Part shown: in pieces, positions 1-7,942 of the stretch
Layout: each line of letters starts with the position of its first letter
Numbering within the stretch: the first letter of the stretch is position 1
Assembly: GCF_002086735.1 (NCBI RefSeq)
Contig: NZ_MVIJ01000003.1
Coordinates: 124,001-188,000, forward strand
Origin: Mycobacterium scrofulaceum
GTDB taxonomy: Bacteria > Actinomycetota > Actinomycetes > Mycobacteriales > Mycobacteriaceae
Direction: 5' to 3'
Length of the DNA: 64,000 nucleotides
The notes under the pieces: model-generated
Seen by the model: only the letters and a program-made list of their open reading frames with translations
Databases searched by the model: none
Told to the model about the DNA's origin: nothing
Made by a program: the position numbers and the translations under genes

Positions 1-1548
1 GTGGTTCACCTGGTTAGCGATCTCGCGTTTGAGGATCTTGCCCGCGGGCCCCAACGGGAACTCACGCCAGAACACGAACCGGCGCGGCTGCTTGTAACCG
101 GCCAATTCCGCGCGGCACAACGCAGCCAGTTCCGCAGTCAGTGCGTCCTGATCGCCGACGTGGGATTTGGCAATCACGGCGGCCACCGGCGTCTCACCCC
201 ACTCGGGGTCAGGCACCCCGACCACCGCAACCATGTCGACATCGGAGTGCTGCGCGATCACCCGCTCAATCTCCGCCGGGTAGACATTGAACCCGCCGGA
301 GATGATCAGATCGGTCTTGCGACCGGTGATGTGGAGGTAGCCCTCCTCGTCAAGGTAGCCCAAGTCGCCGGAGCGCAGCCCATCAGGACGGAACGTCTCG
401 GCGGTCTGCTCGGGCCGGTTCCAGTAGCCAATCGCGTTGGCGGGGCTGGTGATGACGATTTCGCCGACATCGCCGGGCGGGGCGTCGTTGCCGTCGACGT
501 CGATGACGCGGATCACGCACATCGGGGTTTCCTGTCCGCATGAGGTCGCGATCGAGGTTTTGCCGGCGACGATGTCGCGGTGATCTTGCGGGGTGAGGAT
601 CGTTGCCTGTCCTCCGCATTCGGTGAGGCCGTAGCGCTGTTGCAGCTCGCAGCCGAGCAGGTCCATTGCCTTACGTGCCAGGCCCGGCGGCACTGGGGCC
701 GAACCATAGGAGATGCGCCGTAGGCTCGACATGTCCCGCGGTGGGCCGTCTTCGAGGATCGCCAGCGTCCGGTGCAGCATCGTCGGGATGAAGGTCGTGA
801 ACGTGATCGCACTGCGTTCGATCTCGTCGATCACCGCCTGCGGGTCGAATCTCTGATGGATCACCATGGTCTGACCGAGATAGAGCCAAGACACCGTGCG
901 GACCATGCCGCCTGCAGTAAAGAACGGTGTCGTCGCGAGCATGACGTCGGAGCGGTTGGCCTCGGTGACCAGGTTCGTGTCGGCCGCCTGGTAGAGCAGG
1001 GCGCGATGAGTGTGCATCACACCTTTGGCGCGACCGGTGGTACCGCTGGTGTACAAGATGAACGCCACGTCGTCCGGCGTGATGTCGCGGCGCTCGGCGC
1101 CGGGCTGCGCTTGCGCCAGCGCCGTCTCGTAGTCGGTGACCAACTCGCTCGTGCCGAGCATTGAGTGCGCGCCCACGCCTAATATCAGTGCCAGCTCGGT
1201 TAATTCGCCCAGGAACTTGTCCAAGTGGTCGGCGTGGATGATCACCGCTCGTGCGCCGGAGTCGTCGCGGACGTGGGCGACTTCGTCGGGAGCCAGCCTG
1301 ATGTTCACCGGCACCGTGATCAGCCCGGCTTTGGCCAGGCCGAACGAGATCTCAGGCCATTCGATGCAGTTGCGGGCGATCACCATCACCCGGTCGCCCG
1401 GTACCAGCCCCCGTCCGATCAGGAAGGCGGCGAGCCGCCGGGCTCTGTCGTCGACCTGCGACCAGGTAAGCGCCCGGTCGGCATCGACCAGCGCACGCTT
1501 GTCGGGGTAGCGGCGGGAGTTGTTGGTCGCGATGTCACCGATGAGCAT
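1..1548 (-). CDS. Acyl/aryl-CoA ligase, AMP-forming, 3' end cut by window edge
   Basis: This is an adenylate-forming ligase that activates a carboxylic acid to its CoA thioester through an acyl-AMP. The ATP-binding loop YTSGTTGRAKG lies at about residues 166-176. The later SGDLGYLDEEG motif and a C-terminal GPAGKILKRE segment carrying the catalytic lysine are present. The reading frame is still open at position 1, and the GPAGK motif suggests that only a few residues are missing. The ATG at 1548 starts 14 bases after the stop of the dioxygenase beta subunit, so it is the last gene of the overlapping operon that begins at 5197. In the ibuprofen (ipf) pathway the ligase IpfF makes the CoA thioester used by the Rieske enzyme, and this ligase may do the same here. 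The substrate is inferred from context only. Confidence 0.88.
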   Translation of the reverse strand, partial: MLIGDIATNNSRRYPDKRALVDADRALTWSQVDDRARRLAAFLIGRGLVPGDRVMVIARNCIEWPEISFGLAKAGLITVPVNIRLAPDEVAHVRDDSGARAVIIHADHLDKFLGELTELALILGVGAHSMLGTSELVTDYETALAQAQPGAERRDITPDDVAFILYTSGTTGRAKGVMHTHRALLYQAADTNLVTEANRSDVMLATTPFFTAGGMVRTVSWLYLGQTMVIHQRFDPQAVIDEIERSAITFTTFIPTMLHRTLAILEDGPPRDMSSLRRISYGSAPVPPGLARKAMDLLGCELQQRYGLTECGGQATILTPQDHRDIVAGKTSIATSCGQETPMCVIRVIDVDGNDAPPGDVGEIVITSPANAIGYWNRPEQTAETFRPDGLRSGDLGYLDEEGYLHITGRKTDLIISGGFNVYPAEIERVIAQHSDVDMVAVVGVPDPEWGETPVAAVIAKSHVGDQDALTAELAALCRAELAGYKQPRRFVFWREFPLGPAGKILKREIANQVNH

Positions 1549-1562
1549 CAGATGAAGTCCGT

Positions 1563-2078
1563 TCAAATCAGGAAAGCGAGTGTCTCGACCGGGCCGCTTG
1601 CGTCGATCAGGTGCACGATCTTGCGAATCAGCCGGGGGCCGTCCTGTGACAAGCGAATCGTGTGGATAACCCGGCCGGCCCAGAAGCGTTGACGTAGACG
1701 GTATTCGAATAGAGCGAAGTTGGATTCCACGGTGACGGAGTCGGCGCCCGTTTCCACCACCTCGCTGTTGGAGACCACGCGCCGCATTACCGACGGCGGT
1801 GTCTGGGAGTGCCGGTTGCCCGTGTTGAGCTGAGCCACCCGGCTTTTGATCCGTCGCCGGTTGTCGTTGATGTAGGCCAGCGTGGTGCGCGGGTCATCGT
1901 CGGGGTGCATCGGGACGCGGTACTCGACCGTGTCGTCGTCATCGGCCCACAGCGCTTCCCACTCCGAGTAGCGGCCCTCGTCGGCCAGCCGCGCTTCCAG
2001 ATAGAGAAACGACAGGATCTCGGGGGCGGGCAGCGCGCGTAGAGCGGGACGTGCCTGGGCTTCGGAGTTGACGGTCAT
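1563..2078 (-). CDS. Aromatic-ring-hydroxylating dioxygenase, beta (small) subunit
   Basis: The 171-residue product has the size and fold signature of ring-hydroxylating dioxygenase small subunits (NTF2-like, without metal), which brace the alpha subunits in an alpha3beta3 hexamer. Recognisable segments are the N-terminal EILSFLYLEARLADEGRYSE, the acidic WADDDDTVEYRVP stretch, and a C-terminal half rich in Arg and Phe (FEYRLRQRFWAGRVIHTIR). The ATG at 2078 overlaps the stop of the alpha subunit by four bases (ATGA), which fixes the start. The open frame continues upstream to 2444, but that extension only shadows the alpha gene. Overlap with the alpha gene implies translational coupling and equal dosage. 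No ferredoxin or reductase partner is encoded nearby. Confidence 0.9.
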   Translation of the reverse strand: MTVNSEAQARPALRALPAPEILSFLYLEARLADEGRYSEWEALWADDDDTVEYRVPMHPDDDPRTTLAYINDNRRRIKSRVAQLNTGNRHSQTPPSVMRRVVSNSEVVETGADSVTVESNFALFEYRLRQRFWAGRVIHTIRLSQDGPRLIRKIVHLIDASGPVETLAFLI

Positions 2079-3370
2079 GCTCCGCTTCTCCCACCGACGA
2101 CCGAGGCCCAGTGTGAGTAAAAACCGCGCTGGGGAGTCTCGGCGCTCTTGTCGCGGTTGATGATTCCAGTCATGTCGTCGACATCGCTTTCTATGCCGCG
2201 GGCCAGCATCAGCCACTCCGGCAGCTCGGCAGCGAGCCCGGCCTGGTTGCGCATCCCGATCTCTCCGTCGTCGGCGATCAAGAACCCCGCAGGACCCATC
2301 GCCCCCTCGGAACGGCGCAGCGTGCGCTCGTTCAACGCATCCTGGCCGGGTATCAGGACCGCGGTGGTGTAGGCGATGGTGCGGTCGGGCGCCTGCGGTT
2401 CGACGAACATGACGTTCATCTCGGCGAGGAAGAGGTTGGGCCATATCAACGTGTGTGGTGGACCCACCACCAGTGCGTCGTGCGCCTGCTCGGGGCCGTA
2501 CGCACCCTCCAGCGCGCCGACGTAGTCGGCGAGCTTGGCTCGCGGGATCCTGCCGTACCAGACGAATTCCTCGTCGAGTTTCCGGTATTCGTCGCTGTAG
2601 TCGATCTCGGAATGGCCGTTACCGAGGTCGCGGACCAGCACGTCGACCTTAGTCGGGACGTGCGACACCTTGGCGGGCTTGATCGCGTCGTACACCGAGG
2701 CATGGGTGAACAGCGCGTGGTAACCGTCGACGTTGTTCTCCACCACCATCTTCCAGTTGGCGTGGTGCAAGTGCTTCATCCAGTTGGCCCGCAGGTCGAT
2801 CTCGCGGGTGGGGGACAGGTTGAGCAGACGGTCGATGGCGCGTGTTGCCTTGCCAAGGTGCTCGGTTAACGAGATGCCGTCTGGCGCCAATGATGCGAAG
2901 ACGAATCCGCCGTAGCTGTCGACCCGAGGCGCCTGGGCAAGGCCCAGCTCGGAACGCACCTTGTTGAACTCCTCGCCGTAACCCTCACGCATCGGAACAC
3001 CCTGCAGAGCACCGGTGTTGCCGAATGTCCAGCCGTGATACGGGCACCGGAACGAGTTGGCGTTGCCCTTCTCGGCGTTGCACAGCTTGTTGGCACGGTG
3101 AGTGCAGCGGTTGAGCATCACGCGAACCACGCCATCCTTACCGCGTGCGACGACGACCGGGTCGTGGCCGATCATTCGGGTCAGGTAGTCACCCGGCTCG
3201 CTGACCTCGCTCTCGTGGGCGACGTAGACCCATCCGGTCTTGAAGATAGTGTCCATTTCGCGTCGGAAGATCTCGGTGGACGTATACACGGTCCCGTGCA
3301 CACGGTCGTGGCGGATGACACTGCCGACGTCGAAGTCGTCGACGGCGGGGGCGGATTCAAGTGTCGTCAC
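2075..3370 (-). CDS. Rieske non-heme iron dioxygenase, alpha (large) subunit
   Basis: This 431-residue protein is the catalytic subunit of a ring-hydroxylating dioxygenase. Its Rieske [2Fe-2S] ligands are Cys89, His91, Cys109 and His112 (RCTHRANKLC ... CPYHGW). The mononuclear iron site appears as VDGYHALFTH, with Asp215 as the inter-subunit bridge and His218 and His223 as ligands. Such enzymes add both atoms of O2 to an aromatic ring to give a cis-diol. Neighbours are the beta subunit (overlapping by 4 bases), a DUF35 protein and a thiolase-fold protein, matching the ipfABDEF set in which the substrate is an arylpropionyl-CoA attacked at the side-chain carbon. Substrate identity is inferred; 3-phenylpropionate-type or benzoate-type activity is an alternative. 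Confidence 0.93.
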   Translation of the reverse strand: MTTLESAPAVDDFDVGSVIRHDRVHGTVYTSTEIFRREMDTIFKTGWVYVAHESEVSEPGDYLTRMIGHDPVVVARGKDGVVRVMLNRCTHRANKLCNAEKGNANSFRCPYHGWTFGNTGALQGVPMREGYGEEFNKVRSELGLAQAPRVDSYGGFVFASLAPDGISLTEHLGKATRAIDRLLNLSPTREIDLRANWMKHLHHANWKMVVENNVDGYHALFTHASVYDAIKPAKVSHVPTKVDVLVRDLGNGHSEIDYSDEYRKLDEEFVWYGRIPRAKLADYVGALEGAYGPEQAHDALVVGPPHTLIWPNLFLAEMNVMFVEPQAPDRTIAYTTAVLIPGQDALNERTLRRSEGAMGPAGFLIADDGEIGMRNQAGLAAELPEWLMLARGIESDVDDMTGIINRDKSAETPQRGFYSHWASVVGGRSGA

Positions 3371-3807
3371 TGGTCCTCCAGAATGTCGATGGCCGGGATG
3401 GCGACGTCGCCGAGGTGGCGGAAACCAATATGGACTGTTGTGCCGATGGGCGGTGCGGTGTCCGCAGGTTGCACTGTCGTCATCACAATCCGGTGCCCAC
3501 TCGTCAGCTCGACGTCGACGACGGGGTAGGGCACCAGGCCGTGCACCAGGCCCGCTTCACGCCGGTGCATGAGCGTCGCAGCGTGTACGGTCCCGCGTAA
3601 ATCAACTGTGCGCCAGTCTTGTTCGGCGTTCCCGCATTGGTCGCAGACTTCTTGATCTAGCTCGAGTGGCAGGGCGCAAGCCGCGCAGAACGGCAATGCG
3701 AGCTCATTGCGTGCGGCCGCTCGGTACAGCGGCGCCAGCATGTCGTCATCGGCGGCGGGCGCCAGTGCGCTGTCCAGCAGCCAGTCCTCGACCGCGGTGG
3801 CGGTCAT
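3367..3807 (-). CDS. DUF35 OB-fold protein with zinc ribbon (acyl-CoA binding partner)
   Basis: The 146-residue protein has a rubredoxin-like zinc ribbon with Cys41, Cys44, Cys55 and Cys58 (CAAC ... CDQC), followed by an OB-fold domain ending in VHIGFRHLGDVAIPAIDILED. DUF35 proteins such as ChsH2 and IpfE work as obligate partners of thiolase-fold enzymes or MaoC hydratases and bind the CoA substrate. The gene overlaps the thiolase-fold gene upstream by four bases (ATGA at 3804-3807) and the Rieske alpha gene downstream, so the pair is probably made as a complex. It is one of five DUF35 genes in the window. Confidence in the family is high; the partner assignment rests on adjacency. Confidence 0.87.
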   Translation of the reverse strand: MTATAVEDWLLDSALAPAADDDMLAPLYRAAARNELALPFCAACALPLELDQEVCDQCGNAEQDWRTVDLRGTVHAATLMHRREAGLVHGLVPYPVVDVELTSGHRIVMTTVQPADTAPPIGTTVHIGFRHLGDVAIPAIDILEDQ

Positions 3808-4955
3808 GCGGCACGCTCCAGCACCAACGCGGCATGGTGGTCCATTCGGCCGCCGATACCGCCGACCAGCGCCACCGTGGCCCCGGGAACCTGACGTTGC
3901 CCGCCGGTGCCGCGCAGCTGAATCATCGCCTCCGCCAAGGGCGTCATGCCCTGCAGGTAGAAACCGGACAGCTGGCCACCGCCGGTATTGGTCGGCAGTG
4001 TGCCGCCCGGCCCGGTGTGGCCGTCGCGCACGAACGCACCCGCGGGAATGTCACCGGTGAGCCGGTATTCATCGAGCAGCACCAGGGTCACAATCGAGAA
4101 CGGGTCGTACAGCTCGGCGACGTGCAGGTCTGATCGGGCCATACCGGCCTGTTCGAGCGCGTCCTGGACCGCGCGGCCACCGCCGCCGAACCACGACTCG
4201 GCTCCTGAGCGACGGCGCCGCACCGGATGGTCGCGCCCGGTGCCGCGAACCCGCAATCGGGTGCCCCCGACCGAGGGCCGCCCGGTGAGCACGACGGCGA
4301 CCGCCCCGTTCACCGGCCGAGCACAGTCGAGCAGTCGAAGTGGTTCGGCAACCATCGGGGAAGAGTCATAGCCGGCGTCGTCGAGCGGCTCGCGGTTGAC
4401 CGCGTCGGGATTGCCGCACGCCCATGCCCTTGCCGTGGTGGCCACGGAGCGCAGCGCGTCGGTGCGGGTGCCGGTGACGTGCAGCCAGCGCTGGGTAAGC
4501 AGCGCATACGTCGGGACCGAGCCAAGCAGCCCCGAGGCCCGCTCCAGTCCGCGCACCCCAGCGTTGCCGCCACTGTGTGCGTAGGTCGAGCCCGCGCCGC
4601 GGCCGGCCACCAGGGGCGCGTCGGCGAACACGCACAGTATGGTTGCCGCCTCAGCGGTGAGGATCGCGTGGCACGCGCGCTGGATCATGGCGATGGTCGT
4701 GGCGCCCTTGATCTCGACGTGCTCCAACAGGCGCAGATCCGAGAAGCCGGCCGCGGCGGCGAAGCCGACGCCCAGTCGTTCCGGCCGAACCCCCTGCGAC
4801 GAGCCGACCAGGATCCCGTCGATGTCAGCCCGCTCGAGTCCGGCGTCGGCCAACGCGGCGGCGCTCGCCTTGACGGCCAGTTCGAGCGGCGTCGCGCCGG
4901 GACGCAGCGACATCGCGGTCATGCCCAGACCCACCAGGTCGGCGGCGGCGCTCAC
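3804..4955 (-). CDS. Thiolase-fold (SCP-x/Ltp2-like) acyl-CoA lyase lacking the thiolase cysteine
   Basis: The product is 383 residues of lipid-transfer/SCP-x thiolase fold, with the segments LELAVKASAAALADAGLERA and DIDGILVGSSQG near the N-terminus and AELYDPFSIVTL in the C-terminal half. Where a thiolase carries its nucleophilic Cys, this protein reads VEIKGATTIAM, so it is more likely an aldolase or deacylase like Ltp2 or IpfD than a beta-ketothiolase. The GTG start at 4955 overlaps the upstream stop by four bases (GTGA); longer in-frame extensions shadow the small gene. With the DUF35 partner directly downstream it could remove the side chain from a dearomatised acyl-CoA diol made by the adjacent Rieske enzyme, giving a catechol plus an acyl-CoA. 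That function is inferred. Confidence 0.82.
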   Translation of the reverse strand: MSAAADLVGLGMTAMSLRPGATPLELAVKASAAALADAGLERADIDGILVGSSQGVRPERLGVGFAAAAGFSDLRLLEHVEIKGATTIAMIQRACHAILTAEAATILCVFADAPLVAGRGAGSTYAHSGGNAGVRGLERASGLLGSVPTYALLTQRWLHVTGTRTDALRSVATTARAWACGNPDAVNREPLDDAGYDSSPMVAEPLRLLDCARPVNGAVAVVLTGRPSVGGTRLRVRGTGRDHPVRRRRSGAESWFGGGGRAVQDALEQAGMARSDLHVAELYDPFSIVTLVLLDEYRLTGDIPAGAFVRDGHTGPGGTLPTNTGGGQLSGFYLQGMTPLAEAMIQLRGTGGQRQVPGATVALVGGIGGRMDHHAALVLERAA

Positions 4956-5197
4956 GGCCGCTCCGTTGAGCGGCGCTCGCCGCGGTAATTGCCCACCCTG
5001 ATCCACTCCTCGCGGTCTTCGGCGGTGGCCATGGTGAAGCTGGCCAACTCCAAGGGGCACAAGAAGACCTGCTCGCCACCCTCCAGGTCCTCGACGAGCA
5101 GGCGGGGGCCGTTGCCGTTGACGTCCAGCGACAACCGCACGGCCGCAAACTCGTTGACCAGGTCGGCGAGGACGCGGCGTCCGGCCGGAGTGTTCAC
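4952..5197 (-). CDS. Small protein of unknown function, first gene of the Rieske operon
   Basis: This is an 81-residue open frame starting with GTG at 5197 and ending in a four-base overlap with the thiolase-fold gene. The N-terminal part (AGRRVLADLVNEFAAVRLSL, DVNGNGPRLLVEDLEGGEQV) looks like a compact alpha/beta domain and the C-terminus (REEWIRVGNYRGERRSTERP) is basic and probably unstructured. I do not recognise the family. The four-base coupling and its position as promoter-proximal gene support it being real. It could be an accessory to the oxygenase or lyase, but nothing in the sequence shows this. A longer reading frame runs back to 5413 through the intergenic promoter region and is less plausible. 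Confidence 0.6.
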   Translation of the reverse strand: MNTPAGRRVLADLVNEFAAVRLSLDVNGNGPRLLVEDLEGGEQVFLCPLELASFTMATAEDREEWIRVGNYRGERRSTERP

Positions 5198-5356
5198 CTG
5201 CCCAGTATTACCGCATACAAGTGTCAGAAGCAATGGAATGGAGCGGAATGACTCTAGGCGTATTACTTGCAGGCCGAGCGGTGGGAGCCATTCCCTACAT
5301 GGGAACATAGAGCTTGTGCGACGATGAGGGGCATGCATCGCGACGCCAGCGCCAGA

Positions 5357-5370
5357 TGACATATATGTCA
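5357..5370. promoter_or_regulatory. Perfect 14-bp palindrome, putative operator (TGACATATATGTCA)
   Basis: The site is a perfect palindrome between the divergent operons starting at 5197 and 5395. Together with its flanks it resembles 39331-39351: both read AGATGAC, two variable bases, ATA, one base, GTCAGA. It lies 24 bases before the ATG at 5395, so a bound repressor would block transcription or early elongation of the hydrolase operon. The regulator is unknown. Confidence 0.55.
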
Positions 5371-5394
5371 GATACGAAGATTGAGAAGGTGATG

Positions 5395-6318
5395 ATGAGC
5401 CAAGCACCAGCACCGGCCGACGCGGTCGATGTGAGCCGGGTCGACACCGAGAACTACCGCAGCATCTGGATGTACCTCAAGGAGCTCGAGTTCCGGCAGG
5501 GGTTCATTGACATCCCGGTCAATGGAGTCCTCGTCCGTACCCGCTATGCCGAGGCCGGCGGTCCGGACAAGCCGCACGCCATCCTGCTGCACGGCACCGG
5601 CGGGCACTGGGAGACGTTCGCGCCCAATCTCGCAGCACTGTCGCAGCACTTCCACTGCGTGGCGATCGACATGGTCGGCAACGGGTTCTCCGGAAAGCCG
5701 GACTACGACTATGAGATCGCGGTTTACGTCGAACACGTATTGGGGGTGATGGACCACTTCGGCATGGCGTCGGCCAACTTCATCGCCATGTCGCTGGGCG
5801 CGTTCGTGGCGTCCGCGGTCTGCGTCGGCCACGCCGACCGGGTGGAGAAAGTGATCCTGATGTCGCCGGCCGGACGGGAAGCCTCGGCGTCGAATATGGC
5901 GCGCATCCGCACGGAACGAACCAAGGCGGTCAACGAGCCGACGTGGGAATCGCTGCACGCCGTGTTCGCTCACCTGATCGCCGACGAAGCCAATCGGCTG
6001 CCCGATCTCATCGGCCTACGCCAGGCCGTGTATCGGCGCGAGGACACCCGCAACACCATCGACCGGCTGCTGATCCTGCAGGACGAGAAGGTGCGTCACC
6101 GCAACCTGATTCCCGACGACAAGTGGCGCGGCATCGAGGCGCCGGTGATGATCGTGGCATCGGGCAAGGACCACGGCGTGTATCAGGACACGGCGCGCAC
6201 CATCGCCGACCTGATCCCGAATTCGGAGGTGTTCGAGATGCCCTCGGTGCGGCACTGGCCGCATTTCGAGGATCCCGAGGCGTTCAACGCCGCGGCGATC
6301 GAGTTCCTTACGAGATGA
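5395..6318 (+). CDS. Alpha/beta-hydrolase, MhpC/BphD-like meta-cleavage product hydrolase
   Basis: The 307-residue enzyme has an alpha/beta-hydrolase fold: oxyanion-hole motif HGTGG at about 66-70, nucleophile elbow AMSLGA with Ser133, an acid residue in VASGKDHGV, and the catalytic His in [10 protein letters not shown] near residue 287. Carbon-carbon hydrolases of this type split the ring-opened product of an extradiol dioxygenase into 2-hydroxypenta-2,4-dienoate and a carboxylic acid. The following hydratase and aldolase fit that role. I chose the ATG at 5395 because a GAGAAGG ribosome-binding site ends five bases before it; upstream in-frame ATGs (5314, 5356, 5365, 5392) lack one or sit on the palindrome. 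The stop overlaps the next start (ATGA). Confidence 0.85.
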   Translation: MSQAPAPADAVDVSRVDTENYRSIWMYLKELEFRQGFIDIPVNGVLVRTRYAEAGGPDKPHAILLHGTGGHWETFAPNLAALSQHFHCVAIDMVGNGFSGKPDYDYEIAVYVEHVLGVMDHFGMASANFIAMSLGAFVASAVCVGHADRVEKVILMSPAGREASASNMARIRTERTKAVNEPTWESLHAVFAHLIADEANRLPDLIGLRQAVYRREDTRNTIDRLLILQDEKVRHRNLIPDDKWRGIEAPVMIVASGKDHGVYQDTARTIADLIPNSEVFEMPSVRHWPHFEDPEAFNAAAIEFLTR

Positions 6319-7136
6319 GCAGACCCGCCGAGGACGAGCTGTCGGACATAGCCCGGCGGCTCTACGAGGCCGAGCAGACCCGCACGCCGATCCGGCAGTT
6401 GTCGTTGGACTATCCCGACATGACCATCGAGGACGCCTACGCGGTGCAGCGGGCACTCGTCGCGCTCAAGGTCGCCGACGGGCGAGAAGTCAAGGGTCGC
6501 AAGATCGGTCTGACCTCGAAGGTGATGCAGCGGGCGGTGTCGATCGACGAACCGGATTACGGCGCGCTGTTCGACGATATGTTCATCGAGGATGGCGGCC
6601 GCATACCGCTGGGCCGTTATATCCGTCCGCGCGTCGAGGTCGAGTTGGCGTTCGTAATGGGCGAGCAGCTATCCGGCCCCGGCGTCACATTGTTCGACGT
6701 GCTGCGGGCCACCGAGTTCGTGACTCCCGCACTCGAGATCCTCGACGCCAGGGTGCAGATGTCGGACCCCGAAACCGGTCATCTGCGCACCATCGTTGAC
6801 ACCATCGCCGACAACGCCGCGGACGCCGGTCTGGTCCTGGGCGGGCGGGTGTTCCGCCCGTTGGACGTCGACTTGCGCTGGGTGGCGGCCCTGCTGCTGC
6901 GCAACGGCACCATCGAGGAATCCGGGGTAGCCGCTGCGGTGCTCAACCATCCCGGCAATGGCGTGGCCTGGCTGGCCAATCGGCTTGCTCCACACGGTGT
7001 TTGGCTGGAACGCGGCGAGGTCATCCTGTCCGGATCGTTCACCAAGCCGGTGTTCGCCGAACCGGGGGACACCTTTGTCGCCGACTATGGACCGCTGGGC
7101 ACGGTGTCGGTGACGTTCGATTCGGAGGCATCGTGA
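6315..7136 (+). CDS. 2-hydroxypenta-2,4-dienoate / 2-oxo-hept-4-ene-dioate hydratase (MhpD/HpaH family)
   Basis: The 273-residue protein matches the fumarylacetoacetase-fold hydratases. Features are an early [20 protein letters not shown] segment, [12 protein letters not shown], a metal-binding ExE-type stretch in [13 protein letters not shown], and a C-terminal [19 protein letters not shown]. These enzymes add water to the dienoate released by the meta-cleavage hydrolase to give 4-hydroxy-2-oxo acids. The ATG at 6315 overlaps the hydrolase stop by four bases, and its own stop overlaps the GTG of the aldolase, so the three are translationally coupled. HpaH-type and MhpD-type substrates cannot be separated by eye. 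Confidence 0.88.
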   Translation: MSRPAEDELSDIARRLYEAEQTRTPIRQLSLDYPDMTIEDAYAVQRALVALKVADGREVKGRKIGLTSKVMQRAVSIDEPDYGALFDDMFIEDGGRIPLGRYIRPRVEVELAFVMGEQLSGPGVTLFDVLRATEFVTPALEILDARVQMSDPETGHLRTIVDTIADNAADAGLVLGGRVFRPLDVDLRWVAALLLRNGTIEESGVAAAVLNHPGNGVAWLANRLAPHGVWLERGEVILSGSFTKPVFAEPGDTFVADYGPLGTVSVTFDSEAS

Positions 7137-7897
7137 CAAACCGGTGGACACAGCGCATCGGCGACGGCGACCCGCGCATCGGCATGTGGGTGGCCTCGGG
7201 CAGCGGTTACGTCACCGAAATCTGTGCAGGATCCGGGATCGACTGGCTGCTGTTGGATCAGGAGCACGCGCCCAACGATCTGCGCAGCACCCTCGGACAG
7301 CTGCAGGTGCTGGCCGGCTACCCGGATGTCGACGTGCTGGTGCGGCCGCCCTCGGCTGACCCGGTGTTCATCAAGCAATTGCTCGACATCGGGGCTCAGA
7401 ACATCATCGTCCCGATGATCGATGGCCCTGGTGAGGCAGTCGCGGCGGTTTCCGCCACGCGTTATCCGCCCAACGGCATCCGCGGGGTCGGCAGCGCGTT
7501 GGCCCGAGCGTCCCGTTGGAACCGCATTTCTGACTATCTCGTCACCGCTGACACGGCCGTGTCGTTGACCGTCCAGGTGGAGAGTGTGGCCGGTCTGGCA
7601 CAGCTCGGAGAGATCACCGACGTCGACGGAGTGGACGCCGTCTTCATCGGACCGGCCGACCTGGCAGCCTCGATGGGCAAACTTGGGCAGCCGGAGGATC
7701 CAGACGTCGTGAGCACCATAGAAACCGCGCTGGCGACCATCGTGGAACACGGCAAGCGCGCTGGGGTTAATGCGTTCAGCGAGCCACTGGCGCGCCGCTA
7801 CATGGCGGCCGGGGCGAGCTTCGTGCTCGTAGGAGCGGACGTGGCACTGCTGGCCCGCGGCACCGAGCAGCTGGCAGCGAGGTATCGCCGCCAATGA
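7133..7897 (+). CDS. HpcH/HpaI-family 4-hydroxy-2-oxo-acid aldolase
   Basis: This 254-residue class II pyruvate aldolase should cleave 4-hydroxy-2-oxo acids to pyruvate and an aldehyde, completing the meta-cleavage route. The family signature is visible: [10 protein letters not shown] with the catalytic His, QVESVAGL and [12 protein letters not shown] with the metal-binding Glu and Asp, and a C-terminal [17 protein letters not shown]. The GTG at 7133 overlaps the hydratase stop (GTGA). It is functionally parallel to the unrelated MhpE-type aldolase encoded at 62903-63982, so the window encodes two routes for the same final step. The size is normal for the family. Confidence 0.88.
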   Translation: MTNRWTQRIGDGDPRIGMWVASGSGYVTEICAGSGIDWLLLDQEHAPNDLRSTLGQLQVLAGYPDVDVLVRPPSADPVFIKQLLDIGAQNIIVPMIDGPGEAVAAVSATRYPPNGIRGVGSALARASRWNRISDYLVTADTAVSLTVQVESVAGLAQLGEITDVDGVDAVFIGPADLAASMGKLGQPEDPDVVSTIETALATIVEHGKRAGVNAFSEPLARRYMAAGASFVLVGADVALLARGTEQLAARYRRQ

Positions 7898-7942
7898 ACG
7901 ACGCATTGTTTCTGACTGTCGTGTCACCTAGAATTCCGGATC

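Noticed and set aside
5943..6314. In-frame extension of the hydratase upstream of 6315
   Set aside because: It overlaps the hydrolase gene in another frame, and the ATGA overlap at 6315 gives a natural start.
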